A DNA stretch of 64,000 nt from Acinetobacter sp. WCHA45 (GTDB lineage: Bacteria; Pseudomonadota; Gammaproteobacteria; Pseudomonadales; Moraxellaceae), in contig NZ_CP028561.1 of NCBI RefSeq assembly GCF_002165255.2, positions 310,001-374,000 of the forward strand, in the 5' to 3' direction. The notes beneath the pieces are model-generated. The model had not been told where the DNA came from. It ran no database searches and saw only the letters and a list, made by a program, of their open reading frames with translations. The translations under genes and the position numbers were made by a program. Shown piece after piece: positions 44,639 to 54,770 of this stretch; within the stretch, counting starts at the first letter, position 1, and every line of letters begins with the position of its first letter.

Positions 44639-46966
44639 ATGCGTTTAAAATATTTAACATTATGCTTGTTAGGTCTTAGTGTTTCTGCATGTTCACAGCA
44701 TGTCATTAAAACCAATTCAGGTTCTCAGAATTTAGAGCAAAAGGCAATTAATAGTCTTAATGCAATGTATGAATATCCGAGTTACGATTATCGTGGCAAA
44801 TTTAAAATTCATGTCGACCTAGATCAAAATAAATCAAACACCTCGTCAGAAAGGGCGGCTTTAGATGCAGCACTCAAACAAAAAGTGGATCAATATTTAC
44901 AAGAACAAAAGGTTAATTTAAACAGCAAACAAAAGCAGGCACTCTATAATGCCTTGGCACAACAGCCCAAAAGTTCTGGTGGTTCTAAAGCTGATAAATT
45001 TGCTCAGATCATGACCAATATATTGAATGATATGCAATTTGAATATGATGGCTCAGTCCACTATCGTCAGAAAATGGGGTCGTTTAATCTGACAGCACGT
45101 TATGAAAAACCAACCTTGTTAGTTCAAGCAAAAGTGCCGATGGTTCTAGATTTAAATAATTATAAGTTTTATATCAATTACTTTGCTTTGATGCCGTATT
45201 TGGTGAACAAAGAAAATCAAAATAATTTAGCTTATTTGGATTTTTCAAAATATCAGGCAATGTTTAAGCAAGTGGATTACAAAAAATTTGCAGAGTATGT
45301 GAAAGCTTCAAGTGCTATTTATTACCGTTTGGCTGATCAAAATAACATTCAAGCATTGTCTGTCTCCGCTGCTGATCGAAATTTAGGAGTAGTCGAAAAA
45401 ATTCGCTTAAAAACATCGATTGAAGAATTAATTTTACAAGCGAATTTGTACAGCAAAGTGAATGAAAAATATTTAATGCAAAGCATTTTAAATATTAAAG
45501 AACAAAACTTAGAAAAGCTGATTGCTGATGAAACCAATGCTGTAAGCAAAACCAAGCCTGATGCAGCGGCATCCATATTAGCGAGTAAAGATTCCGCAGA
45601 TGATGCAAGTGTCGTCAGTCAGCAATTATATCGTTTAGTGAATCAGCACTTTGGTGTTGAAGATGAAGCTGATCCAAAGGTATCCGATGCAGCGCAGCAA
45701 GCGATGGATGCTGCTAAAGAAGATGGGATAGTTGCTGACGATTCAGAATCAGCTGATGCTGCCGCAGATGCAGCTTCTTCCTCAGAAGATCAGCAAGGTT
45801 TAACAGAGGCCCAATGTACAGCGCTTCAGCATGCTCAACAGGCTGCTTATGGAGATGCACAGTATTGTGAAAGTATTTACGATATTGATGTTTTTAATAC
45901 GAAAAAATCCGAATCAGGTTTTCTATCTTATGTTGAAAAATTACAAAGCGTAGAAAAAGAATTTGCTGTATATGATGAAAATCAATTTATTGATGATCAG
46001 GCATTTAAAGCACTATGGATTAAGCATCAGGCTGAGATTGAAAAAGCATTGCCTCCTCAAGACAAACGTAATCCATTTACCATGGATATTGGTTTAGATG
46101 CACAAGGGCGAGCAGTTAAAATTGATTATGATTTGAATTATGCACTCCCTGAACTGAAGTCTCGTTTTAATCTTAAAGCAGATATGTTGATTTCCAATTA
46201 TGGCCAAGCAACGCCAATTGATCAGGCTCAATTGAAACGAGCGAAAACATGGGCTGAAGCAAGTAAAGGTTCAATGTTGGAACAAGCAATCGGCAGTTTC
46301 TCAGAGAAACTGGGACAGACTGGCATTCAAGAGCGTTCAGCTGAACCTTATACGTTATCTTTAGAAGATCAACTCAAAATCATTGCAGAACAGCGATATG
46401 ATGCTACACACAGTTATGAGCAAACATTTAAAGCAGTATTTATTGCCAAGCTGATAGAAAATAAAGCAGAAATTGCACAACGTTATACAAGTCAGGAATT
46501 GCAGGAAATCGCGTCTGTTTATGCCTATTGGTATGCCACAGATGACATCTATAACCCACAAGGTAAGGCGTTGAAGAGCATTGAAGCATTACAGAAGAAA
46601 CATCATCTTGAGCAAGATGATCAGTTTGATGACAAGTTGGGACAAGCTGTTAATCGTATTGTAAATGATGCGATGCATGGTGATAAAGATCGTCAAGCTT
46701 GGAAAAATCTACAAGCTCAATATAAGCAGCCACAGCAGCTATTTGCTCAACAGTATCAAGTTCAATTTGAGCGTGCTAATGGAATTTCGAGTGAGGAAAA
46801 ACTACTATTAGCACAAACCGCAACGATTTTGGGACAAGTATATGTCGATGCTCGTAAAAATCAGTTATCTGAAAAGAGCATTAAATCATTAAAGATTGAG
46901 CACAATGAATTCATTGATTATGAAATCTTTAAAGAAGTGTATTTGAAAATGCTAACGGCAAAATAA
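44639..46966 (+). CDS. Large lipoprotein of unknown function
   Basis: A 775-residue lipoprotein with signal ending SVSAC. The mature chain is mostly helical and rich in Lys, Gln, Asp and Ala. A low-complexity acidic stretch (Asp/Ser/Ala-rich, about residues 343-386) separates two larger parts; the N-terminal part contains MQFEYDGSVHYRQKMGSF and YFALMPYLVNKENQNN, suggesting a beta-rich domain. It has no relatives I can name and is probably genus-specific. It is monocistronic, with a terminator after the stop. Confidence 0.75.
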   Translation: MRLKYLTLCLLGLSVSACSQHVIKTNSGSQNLEQKAINSLNAMYEYPSYDYRGKFKIHVDLDQNKSNTSSERAALDAALKQKVDQYLQEQKVNLNSKQKQALYNALAQQPKSSGGSKADKFAQIMTNILNDMQFEYDGSVHYRQKMGSFNLTARYEKPTLLVQAKVPMVLDLNNYKFYINYFALMPYLVNKENQNNLAYLDFSKYQAMFKQVDYKKFAEYVKASSAIYYRLADQNNIQALSVSAADRNLGVVEKIRLKTSIEELILQANLYSKVNEKYLMQSILNIKEQNLEKLIADETNAVSKTKPDAAASILASKDSADDASVVSQQLYRLVNQHFGVEDEADPKVSDAAQQAMDAAKEDGIVADDSESADAAADAASSSEDQQGLTEAQCTALQHAQQAAYGDAQYCESIYDIDVFNTKKSESGFLSYVEKLQSVEKEFAVYDENQFIDDQAFKALWIKHQAEIEKALPPQDKRNPFTMDIGLDAQGRAVKIDYDLNYALPELKSRFNLKADMLISNYGQATPIDQAQLKRAKTWAEASKGSMLEQAIGSFSEKLGQTGIQERSAEPYTLSLEDQLKIIAEQRYDATHSYEQTFKAVFIAKLIENKAEIAQRYTSQELQEIASVYAYWYATDDIYNPQGKALKSIEALQKKHHLEQDDQFDDKLGQAVNRIVNDAMHGDKDRQAWKNLQAQYKQPQQLFAQQYQVQFERANGISSEEKLLLAQTATILGQVYVDARKNQLSEKSIKSLKIEHNEFIDYEIFKEVYLKMLTAK

Positions 46967-46980
46967 TTGGTGGTTACTTG

Positions 46981-47010
46981 AAAAGAACCTGCGCAATGCA
47001 GGTTCTTTTT
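46981..47010. terminator. Terminator between convergent genes
   Basis: The stem AAAAGAACCTGC/GCAGGTTCTTTT has a five-base loop and T-run on the plus strand; the A-run side also gives four T on the minus strand. Confidence 0.85.
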
Positions 47011-47032
47011 TGCTTACTAATTTATAGATGGG

Positions 47033-47821
47033 TTATAAGAAATCTTTTAATTCAGGTTTGACCCCATTCCAAATAGAAAAAGCTTCAATTGCTTGACCCA
47101 CCAACATACCAAAACCATCTGTTGATGGAACTTGACGCTCTTGAGCTTGATTCAAAAAGCTCGAGGGTTTGCCATAAGCCATTTCATAAGCATGGTGAAA
47201 AACCAAGCATTCAGGAAGCTGTAAAGTATCACCAGTTAAGCTGGCAGAAGTGGCATTGATGACAAAGTCAAATTCACCAACAAGTTGTTCCAAGCTGAGC
47301 GCTGAGAGTTGTGCCTGTGGCACGGCATCTTTTAAATCTGAGACCAATTGTTCAGCTCGAGCAAGTGTACGATTGGCAATGACAATCTGTTTTGCACCTG
47401 CTTGTACTAAAGGATAAATGACACCACGTGTTGCACCACCAGCACCTAAAATTAAAATGCGACTATTTTTAAGGTCCCAACCTAAGGCTTGAATGGCGGC
47501 AACTAAACCCTGACCATCGGTATTATCTCCAAATAGTTTGCCATCTTGCATCCACAAGGTGTTCACAGCTTTTGCAATTTTTGCACGCTCAGTGAGTTGG
47601 TCGCATAAGGCAAATGCTTGTTCTTTAAATGGCACAGTTACATTCATTCCAATGCCATCATGAGCAAAAAAATCTTTTGTTGTTCTTTCAAAACCATCTA
47701 AGGGTGCAAGAATTTTTTTATAGTTTAAATCAACGCCGGTTTTTGCTGCAAAAGCATGATGCAATTCTGGTGAGCGGGATTGTTCAATCGGATTCCCAAT
47801 GACAGCAAATTGTTTGGTCAT
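47033..47821 (-). CDS. aroE: Shikimate dehydrogenase
   Basis: A 262-residue NADPH-dependent enzyme of the aromatic pathway. Substrate residues are in NPIEQSRSPELHH and MNVTVPFKEQAF (catalytic Lys), the catalytic Asp is in NTDGQGLV, and the NADP loop is LGAGGATRGVIYPL with NRTLARAEQL. The ATG at 47821 gives the normal MTKQFAVIGNP start; a TTG four codons earlier is in frame. It lies downstream of hemF, from which a terminator separates it. Confidence 0.95.
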   Translation of the reverse strand: MTKQFAVIGNPIEQSRSPELHHAFAAKTGVDLNYKKILAPLDGFERTTKDFFAHDGIGMNVTVPFKEQAFALCDQLTERAKIAKAVNTLWMQDGKLFGDNTDGQGLVAAIQALGWDLKNSRILILGAGGATRGVIYPLVQAGAKQIVIANRTLARAEQLVSDLKDAVPQAQLSALSLEQLVGEFDFVINATSASLTGDTLQLPECLVFHHAYEMAYGKPSSFLNQAQERQVPSTDGFGMLVGQAIEAFSIWNGVKPELKDFL

Positions 47822-47910
47822 ACTTTTATCCAAAGTTGAAAGAGGGGACAGAGGCTATTAAACATATTTGAATGCTTATGCTGAGACAATATACGATAAT
47901 CTTTAGGTAC

Positions 47911-47936
47911 AAAAAAGCACCTAAATTCAGGTGCTT
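47911..47936 (-). terminator. Terminator after hemF
   Basis: The stem AAGCACCT/AGGTGCTT has a six-base loop and is followed by six T on the minus strand. Confidence 0.82.
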
Positions 47937-47953
47937 TGAACAATTACGGTCAA

Positions 47954-48904
<951 letters not shown>

Positions 48905-49127
48905 CTAATCATTAAAAAAGATGGAAGGATATGTACCATGAAATCATAAAAAAAATAAGCTGATTTTTTGATTCAAACTGCAATTAGATAGTTGAACAGC
49001 TTAAAGGATCTAATCGATCTAACCATAATTATTCCGACCAAAAGAGTTGGTTGATTTCTTGGGTTAAGCTCAGCAGAATGTATTGATAATGCTTGTTGTT
49101 GCAAGCTGAACATCAGATAGGCACGTT

Positions 49128-50498
49128 ATGACTCAAGTTCATTCACTTATTCAAAAATACAATGTTGCAGGACCACGTTACACCAGTTATCCGACTGTTC
49201 CGTACTGGCAAGAACAAGATTTTAGTTTGGAAATGTGGAAGCAAACTTTAAAACGGGCATTTGATGAGACAAATACGAGTGAAGGGATTAGTTTATATAT
49301 CCATTTGCCGTTTTGTGAAAGTTTGTGCACTTTTTGTGGTTGTCATAAGCGTGTGACCAAGCGCCATGAAGTGGAACAACCTTATATTCAAGCCGTGTTA
49401 AAAGAATGGGAGTTGTACTGCCAGTTGCTTGTCGACAAACCGCGGATTAAAGAAATTCATTTGGGCGGAGGAACTCCGACATTTTTCTCTGTACAACACT
49501 TGATCGAGTTGATTAATGGGTTATTGGCAAATGCAGATATATGCGATGAATATGAATTTAGTTTCGAAGGGCATCCTAATAATACGACTCGAGAGCATTT
49601 ACAAGCCCTATATGATCTTGGTTTTCGCCGAGTAAGTTATGGGGTGCAGGACTATAATGAAAAAGTTCAGAAAGCAATTCACCGTATTCAACCATTTGCT
49701 CATGTACAACAGGTTACAACGTGGGCACGGGAAATTGGCTATACCTCGATTTCACATGACTTGGTCTTTGGTTTACCATTTCAGAACTTGACTGATGTGT
49801 TACATACGATTGAACAAACGAATAGTCTAAAGCCAGATCGTTTAGCATTTTATAGCTATGCTCATGTACCTTGGATTAAGGGCAATGGACAGCGTGGTTT
49901 TAAAGATCAGGACGTACCTAAAGATGAGTTGAAACGCCAGTTATATGAGGAGGGAAAGAGAAAACTTTTAGCACAGGGTTATCATGAAATTGGTATGGAT
50001 CACTTTGCTTTGGAACATGACAAAATGTATCAAGCTTTCCAACAAGAAAATCTGCATCGTAATTTCATGGGGTATACCTCATCAAAAACGCAAGTCATGA
50101 TTGGCCTAGGTTTGTCTTCAATTAGTGATAGTTGGTACAGCTTTGCGCAAAATGAAAAAACGCTAGAAGATTATTATGCACGTTTAGAGAAGAATGAGAT
50201 TCCTGTATATCGTGGACATCTTTTAACAGAAGAGGATTTAGTCATTCGCCAACATATACTCAATTTAATGTGTCACTTTAGTACTTCATGGCAGAATGAA
50301 GCATTGTATTTTCCAGAGTTACCTGAAGTATTAGCACAACTAGAGGAAATGCAGAATGACGGTTTGTTAAAGATGACATCAAAGGATATTCAAGTAACCG
50401 AACAAGGCAAACCATTCGTAAGAAATATTTGCATGGCATTTGATTTACATCTTCGCCGCAAAATACCCAATAACCGTATTTTTTCTATGACGATATAA
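49128..50498 (+). CDS. hemN: Oxygen-independent coproporphyrinogen III oxidase
   Basis: A 456-residue radical SAM enzyme. It has PRYTSYPTVPYWQE at the N-terminus and the cluster motif CESLCTFCGC, in which the extra Cys after CxxxCxxC is diagnostic for true HemN rather than HemW. Later conserved parts are FSFEGHPNNTT and GIGMDHFAL-like GMDHFALEHD. It supports haem synthesis when oxygen is low. No clear FNR/Anr box was found in the 232-base hemF-hemN gap. Confidence 0.95.
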   Translation: MTQVHSLIQKYNVAGPRYTSYPTVPYWQEQDFSLEMWKQTLKRAFDETNTSEGISLYIHLPFCESLCTFCGCHKRVTKRHEVEQPYIQAVLKEWELYCQLLVDKPRIKEIHLGGGTPTFFSVQHLIELINGLLANADICDEYEFSFEGHPNNTTREHLQALYDLGFRRVSYGVQDYNEKVQKAIHRIQPFAHVQQVTTWAREIGYTSISHDLVFGLPFQNLTDVLHTIEQTNSLKPDRLAFYSYAHVPWIKGNGQRGFKDQDVPKDELKRQLYEEGKRKLLAQGYHEIGMDHFALEHDKMYQAFQQENLHRNFMGYTSSKTQVMIGLGLSSISDSWYSFAQNEKTLEDYYARLEKNEIPVYRGHLLTEEDLVIRQHILNLMCHFSTSWQNEALYFPELPEVLAQLEEMQNDGLLKMTSKDIQVTEQGKPFVRNICMAFDLHLRRKIPNNRIFSMTI

Positions 50499-50550
50499 AA
50501 CAATCGCTTATTTTTCGAATTATCATGAGATTGATTGAATCAAGGATGAC

Positions 50551-51153
50551 TTAGAAGTCATCCTTCTGGTAAAGATGATCCATACGCTCACGTTTGGTCT
50601 TTAAATATTGTTCATTAAATGGGTTACGACCTACTGTTAACGGTACACGCTCAACCACATTAATGTCTAAATCAGTTAGGGCTTTAAGTTTTAACGGGTT
50701 ATTCGTAATTAACTTAACTTCTTTGATTTGTAGATGATCCAGCATAATGCTACACATATCATAACGACGTGCATCCGCAGGAAGATTTAACAATAAGTTA
50801 GCATCAACCGTATCATGCCCTTGATCTTGTAAAGCATAGGCGCGGATTTTATTCGTTAAACCAATCCCACGACCTTCTTGGCGTAGATATAAAATCACAC
50901 CTTGACCTGCTTCATTAATCAAACGTTGGGTCGCTTGTAATTGAGGACCACAGTCACACTTTAATGAAGCGAAAGCATCACCTGTTAAGCATTCTGAATG
51001 AATACGGACTAAAACAGGTCCTGTTGGGGGAGTTTCTAAACCTTTAGAAAGCGCCACATGTTCTTCGCCTGTTTGAGGGTCTTGAAACACAGAAATATTG
51101 AAGTCACCAAAAGCAGTTGGTAGCTTTGATGTTGCAATAAATTCAATCGGCAC
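50551..51153 (-). CDS. ribA: GTP cyclohydrolase II
   Basis: A 200-residue enzyme for the first step of riboflavin synthesis. Zn ligands lie in [15 protein letters not shown] and the catalytic region is [15 protein letters not shown]. It is the stand-alone RibA rather than a fused RibBA. It starts at GTG with an AGCGAG site upstream. The C-terminal RERMDHLYQ is also typical. It is divergent from dxs. Confidence 0.95.
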   Translation of the reverse strand: MPIEFIATSKLPTAFGDFNISVFQDPQTGEEHVALSKGLETPPTGPVLVRIHSECLTGDAFASLKCDCGPQLQATQRLINEAGQGVILYLRQEGRGIGLTNKIRAYALQDQGHDTVDANLLLNLPADARRYDMCSIMLDHLQIKEVKLITNNPLKLKALTDLDINVVERVPLTVGRNPFNEQYLKTKRERMDHLYQKDDF

Positions 51154-51458
51154 AGAGAGCTCGCTATGTTAGTAAAAACTGTCAAAGTATAGCTTAATGT
51201 GTGAAGATTGAGTGAATTGCAAGTTCTGATTTTTCACATAAGTTTTTCTTTTTCATAGAAAGCACACAATAATGGTTGATAAACAGTGACATAATTCAGG
51301 ATAATCTGTAAGTCAGTTGTTTAAGATTGGCTTGAGAATGTTCAGCACTACATCATTCGCACATGTGGCTGATTGAAGGTAGATCGTATTTAATTGTATG
51401 ATTGCCCCCATTTAACCCAGCTTCGGATTTGCCAGGCTTAAAAAGGCTTTGCCACATT
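51154..51458. other. 305-base divergent region ribA / dxs
   Basis: Carries the probable dxs promoter (listed separately) and presumably that of ribA. No FMN or TPP riboswitch pattern is recognised. No gene is seen. Confidence 0.4.
51276..51305 (+). promoter_or_regulatory. Probable dxs promoter
   Basis: TTGATA (51276-51281) and GATAAT (51300-51305) are separated by 18 bases, close to a sigma-70 consensus, about 150 bases before the dxs start. Confidence 0.5.
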
Positions 51459-53354
51459 ATGTTGTATACCGAAATTCCAACTCAACGTCCTGTTACGCCA
51501 TTGTTAGATGGAATTGATCATCCACAACAATTACGTCAGCTCGAGCAAAGCCAACTCGCACAAGTGGCGGATGAGTTGCGTCAATATATTTTGTATGCGG
51601 CAGGGCAAAGCGGTGGCCACTTTGGCGCAAATTTAGGTGTGATTGAACTGACAGTTGCTTTGCACTACTGTTTCAATACACCAGATGATCGTTTAGTTTG
51701 GGATGTGGGTCATCAAGCATATCCACATAAAGTACTGACGGGGCGTCGTGAGCGAATTACTACGATTCGTAGTAAAGATGGTTTAGCTGCTTTCCCTGCG
51801 CGTGAAGAGTCTGAATTTGATACCTTTGGTGTAGGGCATTCGTCAACAGCAATTTCTGCGGGTCTAGGAATGTCGCTTGCGCGTCGTTATCAAAAAGATC
51901 CGTGTGATGTGGTTGCAATTGTTGGTGATGGTGCAATGACAGCAGGTATGGCATTTGAAGCCATGAATGATGCGGTTGCACATGATGCTGATCTGATCGT
52001 TATTTTAAATGATAACGATATGTCGATTTCATGCAGTACCGGCGGTTTTGCTAAACACTTGGCTGCAATTTGGGAAACAGGTCAACTGGTCAATGTAGAT
52101 GAACAAGGTGAAGCCTATGTTCAACCACATCCCAAATGGACTTATAACTCACGATTACATCAGTCTGCAACAGATGCGGCGGATAACTTATTTAAAGCGA
52201 TTGGTTTTGATTATTTTGGGCCATTTGATGGGCATGATGTTGAACAACTCACACAAGTTTTTCATGCGCTAAAAAAACGTAAAGGCCCTCGTTTAGTTCA
52301 TATTTATACCAAAAAGGGTAAAGGATTTGCGCCTGCTGAAGCAGACCCGATTACCTATCATGCGATTACTAAAATAGCAGCTAGAGCATCTGCACCTGCA
52401 AAAAAATCACCGCCTAAATACTCGGACGTGTTTGGACAATGGTTATGTGATGAAGCAGCGCAAGACGATCGTTTACTCGCAATCACTCCAGCGATGTGTG
52501 AAGGTTCAGGGATGGTTCAGTTTGCAAAGCAATACCCTGAACGTTTCTTTGATGTTGCGATTGCTGAACAACATGCAGTGACTTTAGCAGCGGGTATGGC
52601 GTGTGAAGGTTTAAAACCCGTTGTAGCAATCTATTCGACCTTTTTACAACGTGGTTATGATCAATTGATCCATGATGTTGCTTTGCAAAATCTAGATGTC
52701 ACTTTTGGGATTGATCGTGCTGGTTTGGTCGGTGAAGATGGTCCGACCCATGCAGGTGCATATGATTATGCCTATATGCGTACTGTACCTAACATGGTGA
52801 TCATGGCACCAAAAGATGAAAATGAATGTCGCCAGATGTTGCATACGGCATATCACTATAATGGACCAACTGCCGTACGTTATCCACGTGGTGTTGGTAC
52901 AGGTGCTGAAATTCAACAGCAAATGACTGCTTTAGAAATTGGTAAAGCTGAAATCGTTGCGCAATTTAATCAGGACGCAGATCAGCAGATCAGTATCCTT
53001 GCTTTTGGTAGTCGTGTTGCAGCATCAGTTGAAGCAGCAGAATTATTTGCAAGTAAACATTCGGTTGCTGTACGTGTAGTGAATATGCGTTTTGTGAAGC
53101 CATTGGATGAACAAATCATTCGTGATTTAACGCCTCGTACTCAACTGTTTGTAACTGTGGAAGAGCATGCGGTTATGGCGGGTGCGGGAAGTGCAGTAAA
53201 TGAATTTTTAGCACAAGCTAAAATCATTAAGCCAATTTTAAATCTAGGTTTGCCAGATGCATTTTTACATCAAGCAACTCATCAGCAAATGCTTGCAGAT
53301 TGTGGTTTAGATGGACAAGGCATTTTTGCTTCAATTGAGAAAGCTTGGTTATAG
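51459..53354 (+). CDS. dxs: 1-deoxy-D-xylulose-5-phosphate synthase
   Basis: A 631-residue thiamine diphosphate enzyme that condenses pyruvate and glyceraldehyde 3-phosphate in the first step of the MEP isoprenoid pathway. The TPP motif is [16 protein letters not shown] to LNDNDMSIS, the central domain has [16 protein letters not shown] and the C-terminal domain has [16 protein letters not shown]. The ATG at 51459 gives [14 protein letters not shown]; the open frame reaches 51402 without a better start. A terminator follows. Confidence 0.96.
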   Translation: MLYTEIPTQRPVTPLLDGIDHPQQLRQLEQSQLAQVADELRQYILYAAGQSGGHFGANLGVIELTVALHYCFNTPDDRLVWDVGHQAYPHKVLTGRRERITTIRSKDGLAAFPAREESEFDTFGVGHSSTAISAGLGMSLARRYQKDPCDVVAIVGDGAMTAGMAFEAMNDAVAHDADLIVILNDNDMSISCSTGGFAKHLAAIWETGQLVNVDEQGEAYVQPHPKWTYNSRLHQSATDAADNLFKAIGFDYFGPFDGHDVEQLTQVFHALKKRKGPRLVHIYTKKGKGFAPAEADPITYHAITKIAARASAPAKKSPPKYSDVFGQWLCDEAAQDDRLLAITPAMCEGSGMVQFAKQYPERFFDVAIAEQHAVTLAAGMACEGLKPVVAIYSTFLQRGYDQLIHDVALQNLDVTFGIDRAGLVGEDGPTHAGAYDYAYMRTVPNMVIMAPKDENECRQMLHTAYHYNGPTAVRYPRGVGTGAEIQQQMTALEIGKAEIVAQFNQDADQQISILAFGSRVAASVEAAELFASKHSVAVRVVNMRFVKPLDEQIIRDLTPRTQLFVTVEEHAVMAGAGSAVNEFLAQAKIIKPILNLGLPDAFLHQATHQQMLADCGLDGQGIFASIEKAWL

Positions 53355-53407
53355 ATCGCTAACGCTTTGTAAATTAGAAAATAATCTTTCGTAAACATTT
53401 TTCCCCT

Positions 53408-53444
53408 AAAAGCCCTTATATTTGATAGAATGTAAGGGCTTTTA
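53408..53444 (+). terminator. Terminator after dxs
   Basis: The stem AAAAGCCCTTA/TAAGGGCTTTT has a 15-base loop and a TTTTA tail. Confidence 0.75.
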
Positions 53445-53489
53445 TGCATTATTCTTTGTCAAAATCTTCAAATTTGTAGTGGGTGTTCA

Positions 53490-54320
53490 ATGGAACCTAT
53501 GGTGGTTATGGCTGCGCGTGCGGCTCAAACAGTTGGTCAAGAGCTTTTAAAGGCACATCAAAATCGTCATAAACTCGATTTACAAGTTGAAGAAAAGGGC
53601 ATTGATGGTCCAGTAACACGTGTTGATCGTTACTTGGAACAACTTACAATTGATACGCTTCGTAAAAGTTATAAAAACCATAGCTTCCTTGGTGAAGAGT
53701 TTGGTATGCAAGAAGGTAAAGGTCACGATGCAGATTGGTGCTGGGTGATTGATCCTTTAGATGGTACTCAAAACTTTATCAACGGTTTTCCTCATTTCTG
53801 TATTTCTATCGCTGTACAACATAAAGGCGTAACTCAGCACGGTGTGATCTATGATCCAGTGCGTGATGAATTATTCTCTGCAAGCCGTGGTCGTGGCGCA
53901 GTCATGAACCAACGCCGTATCCGTGTCAATGTTAAAGACTCTTTAGAAAACACATTCCTTGCGGTAGGTCATCCTTATCGTGCGAAACGTAATGGTGAAA
54001 TTGTTTCTTATGCAGAACAACATTTCGCTTCTTTGTTGGCTGTAACTAAATCAGGCGCGCAAATCCGTCGTGGTGGCTCTGCTGCTTTGGATTTAGCTTA
54101 TGTCGCTGCAGGTCGTTTTGATGGTTTCTTTGAGCTTGGTTTAAAACCGTGGGATATTGCTGCGGGTGAGCTGATTGTAAAAGAAGCGGGCGGTGTGGTT
54201 GTGGATGCTCGTGGTGGTAATGAATCATTTGATAATGGTCAAGTACTTGCTTGCTCATTGAAAATGTTAAAACCATTGATGCAAACAGTTGTTCCAGCTT
54301 GGGGCGATGCTGCAAAATAA
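53490..54320 (+). CDS. suhB: Inositol-1-monophosphatase family protein SuhB
   Basis: A 276-residue Mg2+-dependent phosphatase. Metal-site motifs are WVIDPLDGTQNFINGFPHF, a GEE-type site in FLGEEFGM and the C-terminal WDIAAGELIVKEAGG. SuhB also takes part in rRNA antitermination in E. coli through NusA, which may be relevant given the nearby RNA helicase. A strong terminator follows the stop. Confidence 0.93.
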   Translation: MEPMVVMAARAAQTVGQELLKAHQNRHKLDLQVEEKGIDGPVTRVDRYLEQLTIDTLRKSYKNHSFLGEEFGMQEGKGHDADWCWVIDPLDGTQNFINGFPHFCISIAVQHKGVTQHGVIYDPVRDELFSASRGRGAVMNQRRIRVNVKDSLENTFLAVGHPYRAKRNGEIVSYAEQHFASLLAVTKSGAQIRRGGSAALDLAYVAAGRFDGFFELGLKPWDIAAGELIVKEAGGVVVDARGGNESFDNGQVLACSLKMLKPLMQTVVPAWGDAAK

Positions 54321-54330
54321 ATTTTAGATT

Positions 54331-54360
54331 AAAAAACCCTCAATAATTTGAGGGTTTTTT
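54331..54360 (+). terminator. Terminator after suhB
   Basis: The stem AAAAACCCTCAA/TTGAGGGTTTTT has a short loop and T-run. Confidence 0.9.
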
Positions 54361-54467
54361 AATTATGATCTGATCATAATGAAGGAGTTATTTTTATAAT
54401 TTCATCTTTTTTAATCGGTCAGATAAAAATAATAAAGGTGATCCAGTAGAAAAACCTATTAAAAAGG

Positions 54468-54495
54468 GTGACTTTTAAAATTATTCTGCTATAAT
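54468..54495 (+). promoter_or_regulatory. Probable promoter of the DEAD-box helicase gene
   Basis: A perfect TATAAT at 54490-54495 with GTGACT 16 bases upstream (four of six -35 bases). The predicted transcript would start near 54502, giving a leader of roughly 270 bases. Confidence 0.6.
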
Positions 54496-54501
54496 CCGCC
54501 C

Positions 54502-54770
54502 ACGCACTTAAATTCCAGTTCATTACCTGAACATTCAGTTCTATTCATATTAGCGCACGCTGTCCATAGAGAGGACCATATCTTGCGCCCAAATCGCTTA
54601 GCGATTCTTCAGGTTGAGGCAGTAATCAAGCGTGCGTTTAGTCCACATCGTCGTTATTCGGATTGCCGCTGAACTTCATCTATTTTCAGCTTGAGTCGCT
54701 TTGCCGCTTTTTGCCGATGTCTATTTTTTGTATTTATTAAAATGGAGCACCCATTAGGGTGAAACTCTCT
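54502..54770 (+). promoter_or_regulatory. Structured 5' leader of the DEAD-box helicase mRNA
   Basis: CGCACGCT (54554-54561) pairs perfectly with AGCGTGCG (54629-54636), enclosing GTCC/GGAC (54562-54576) and AATCGC/GCGATT hairpins. Another stem GCTGAA/TTCAGC lies at 54668-54690. No ORF fits in this space. DEAD-box helicase genes often have long autoregulated or cold-responsive leaders; this one has the structure for it, but its function is untested. Confidence 0.5.
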
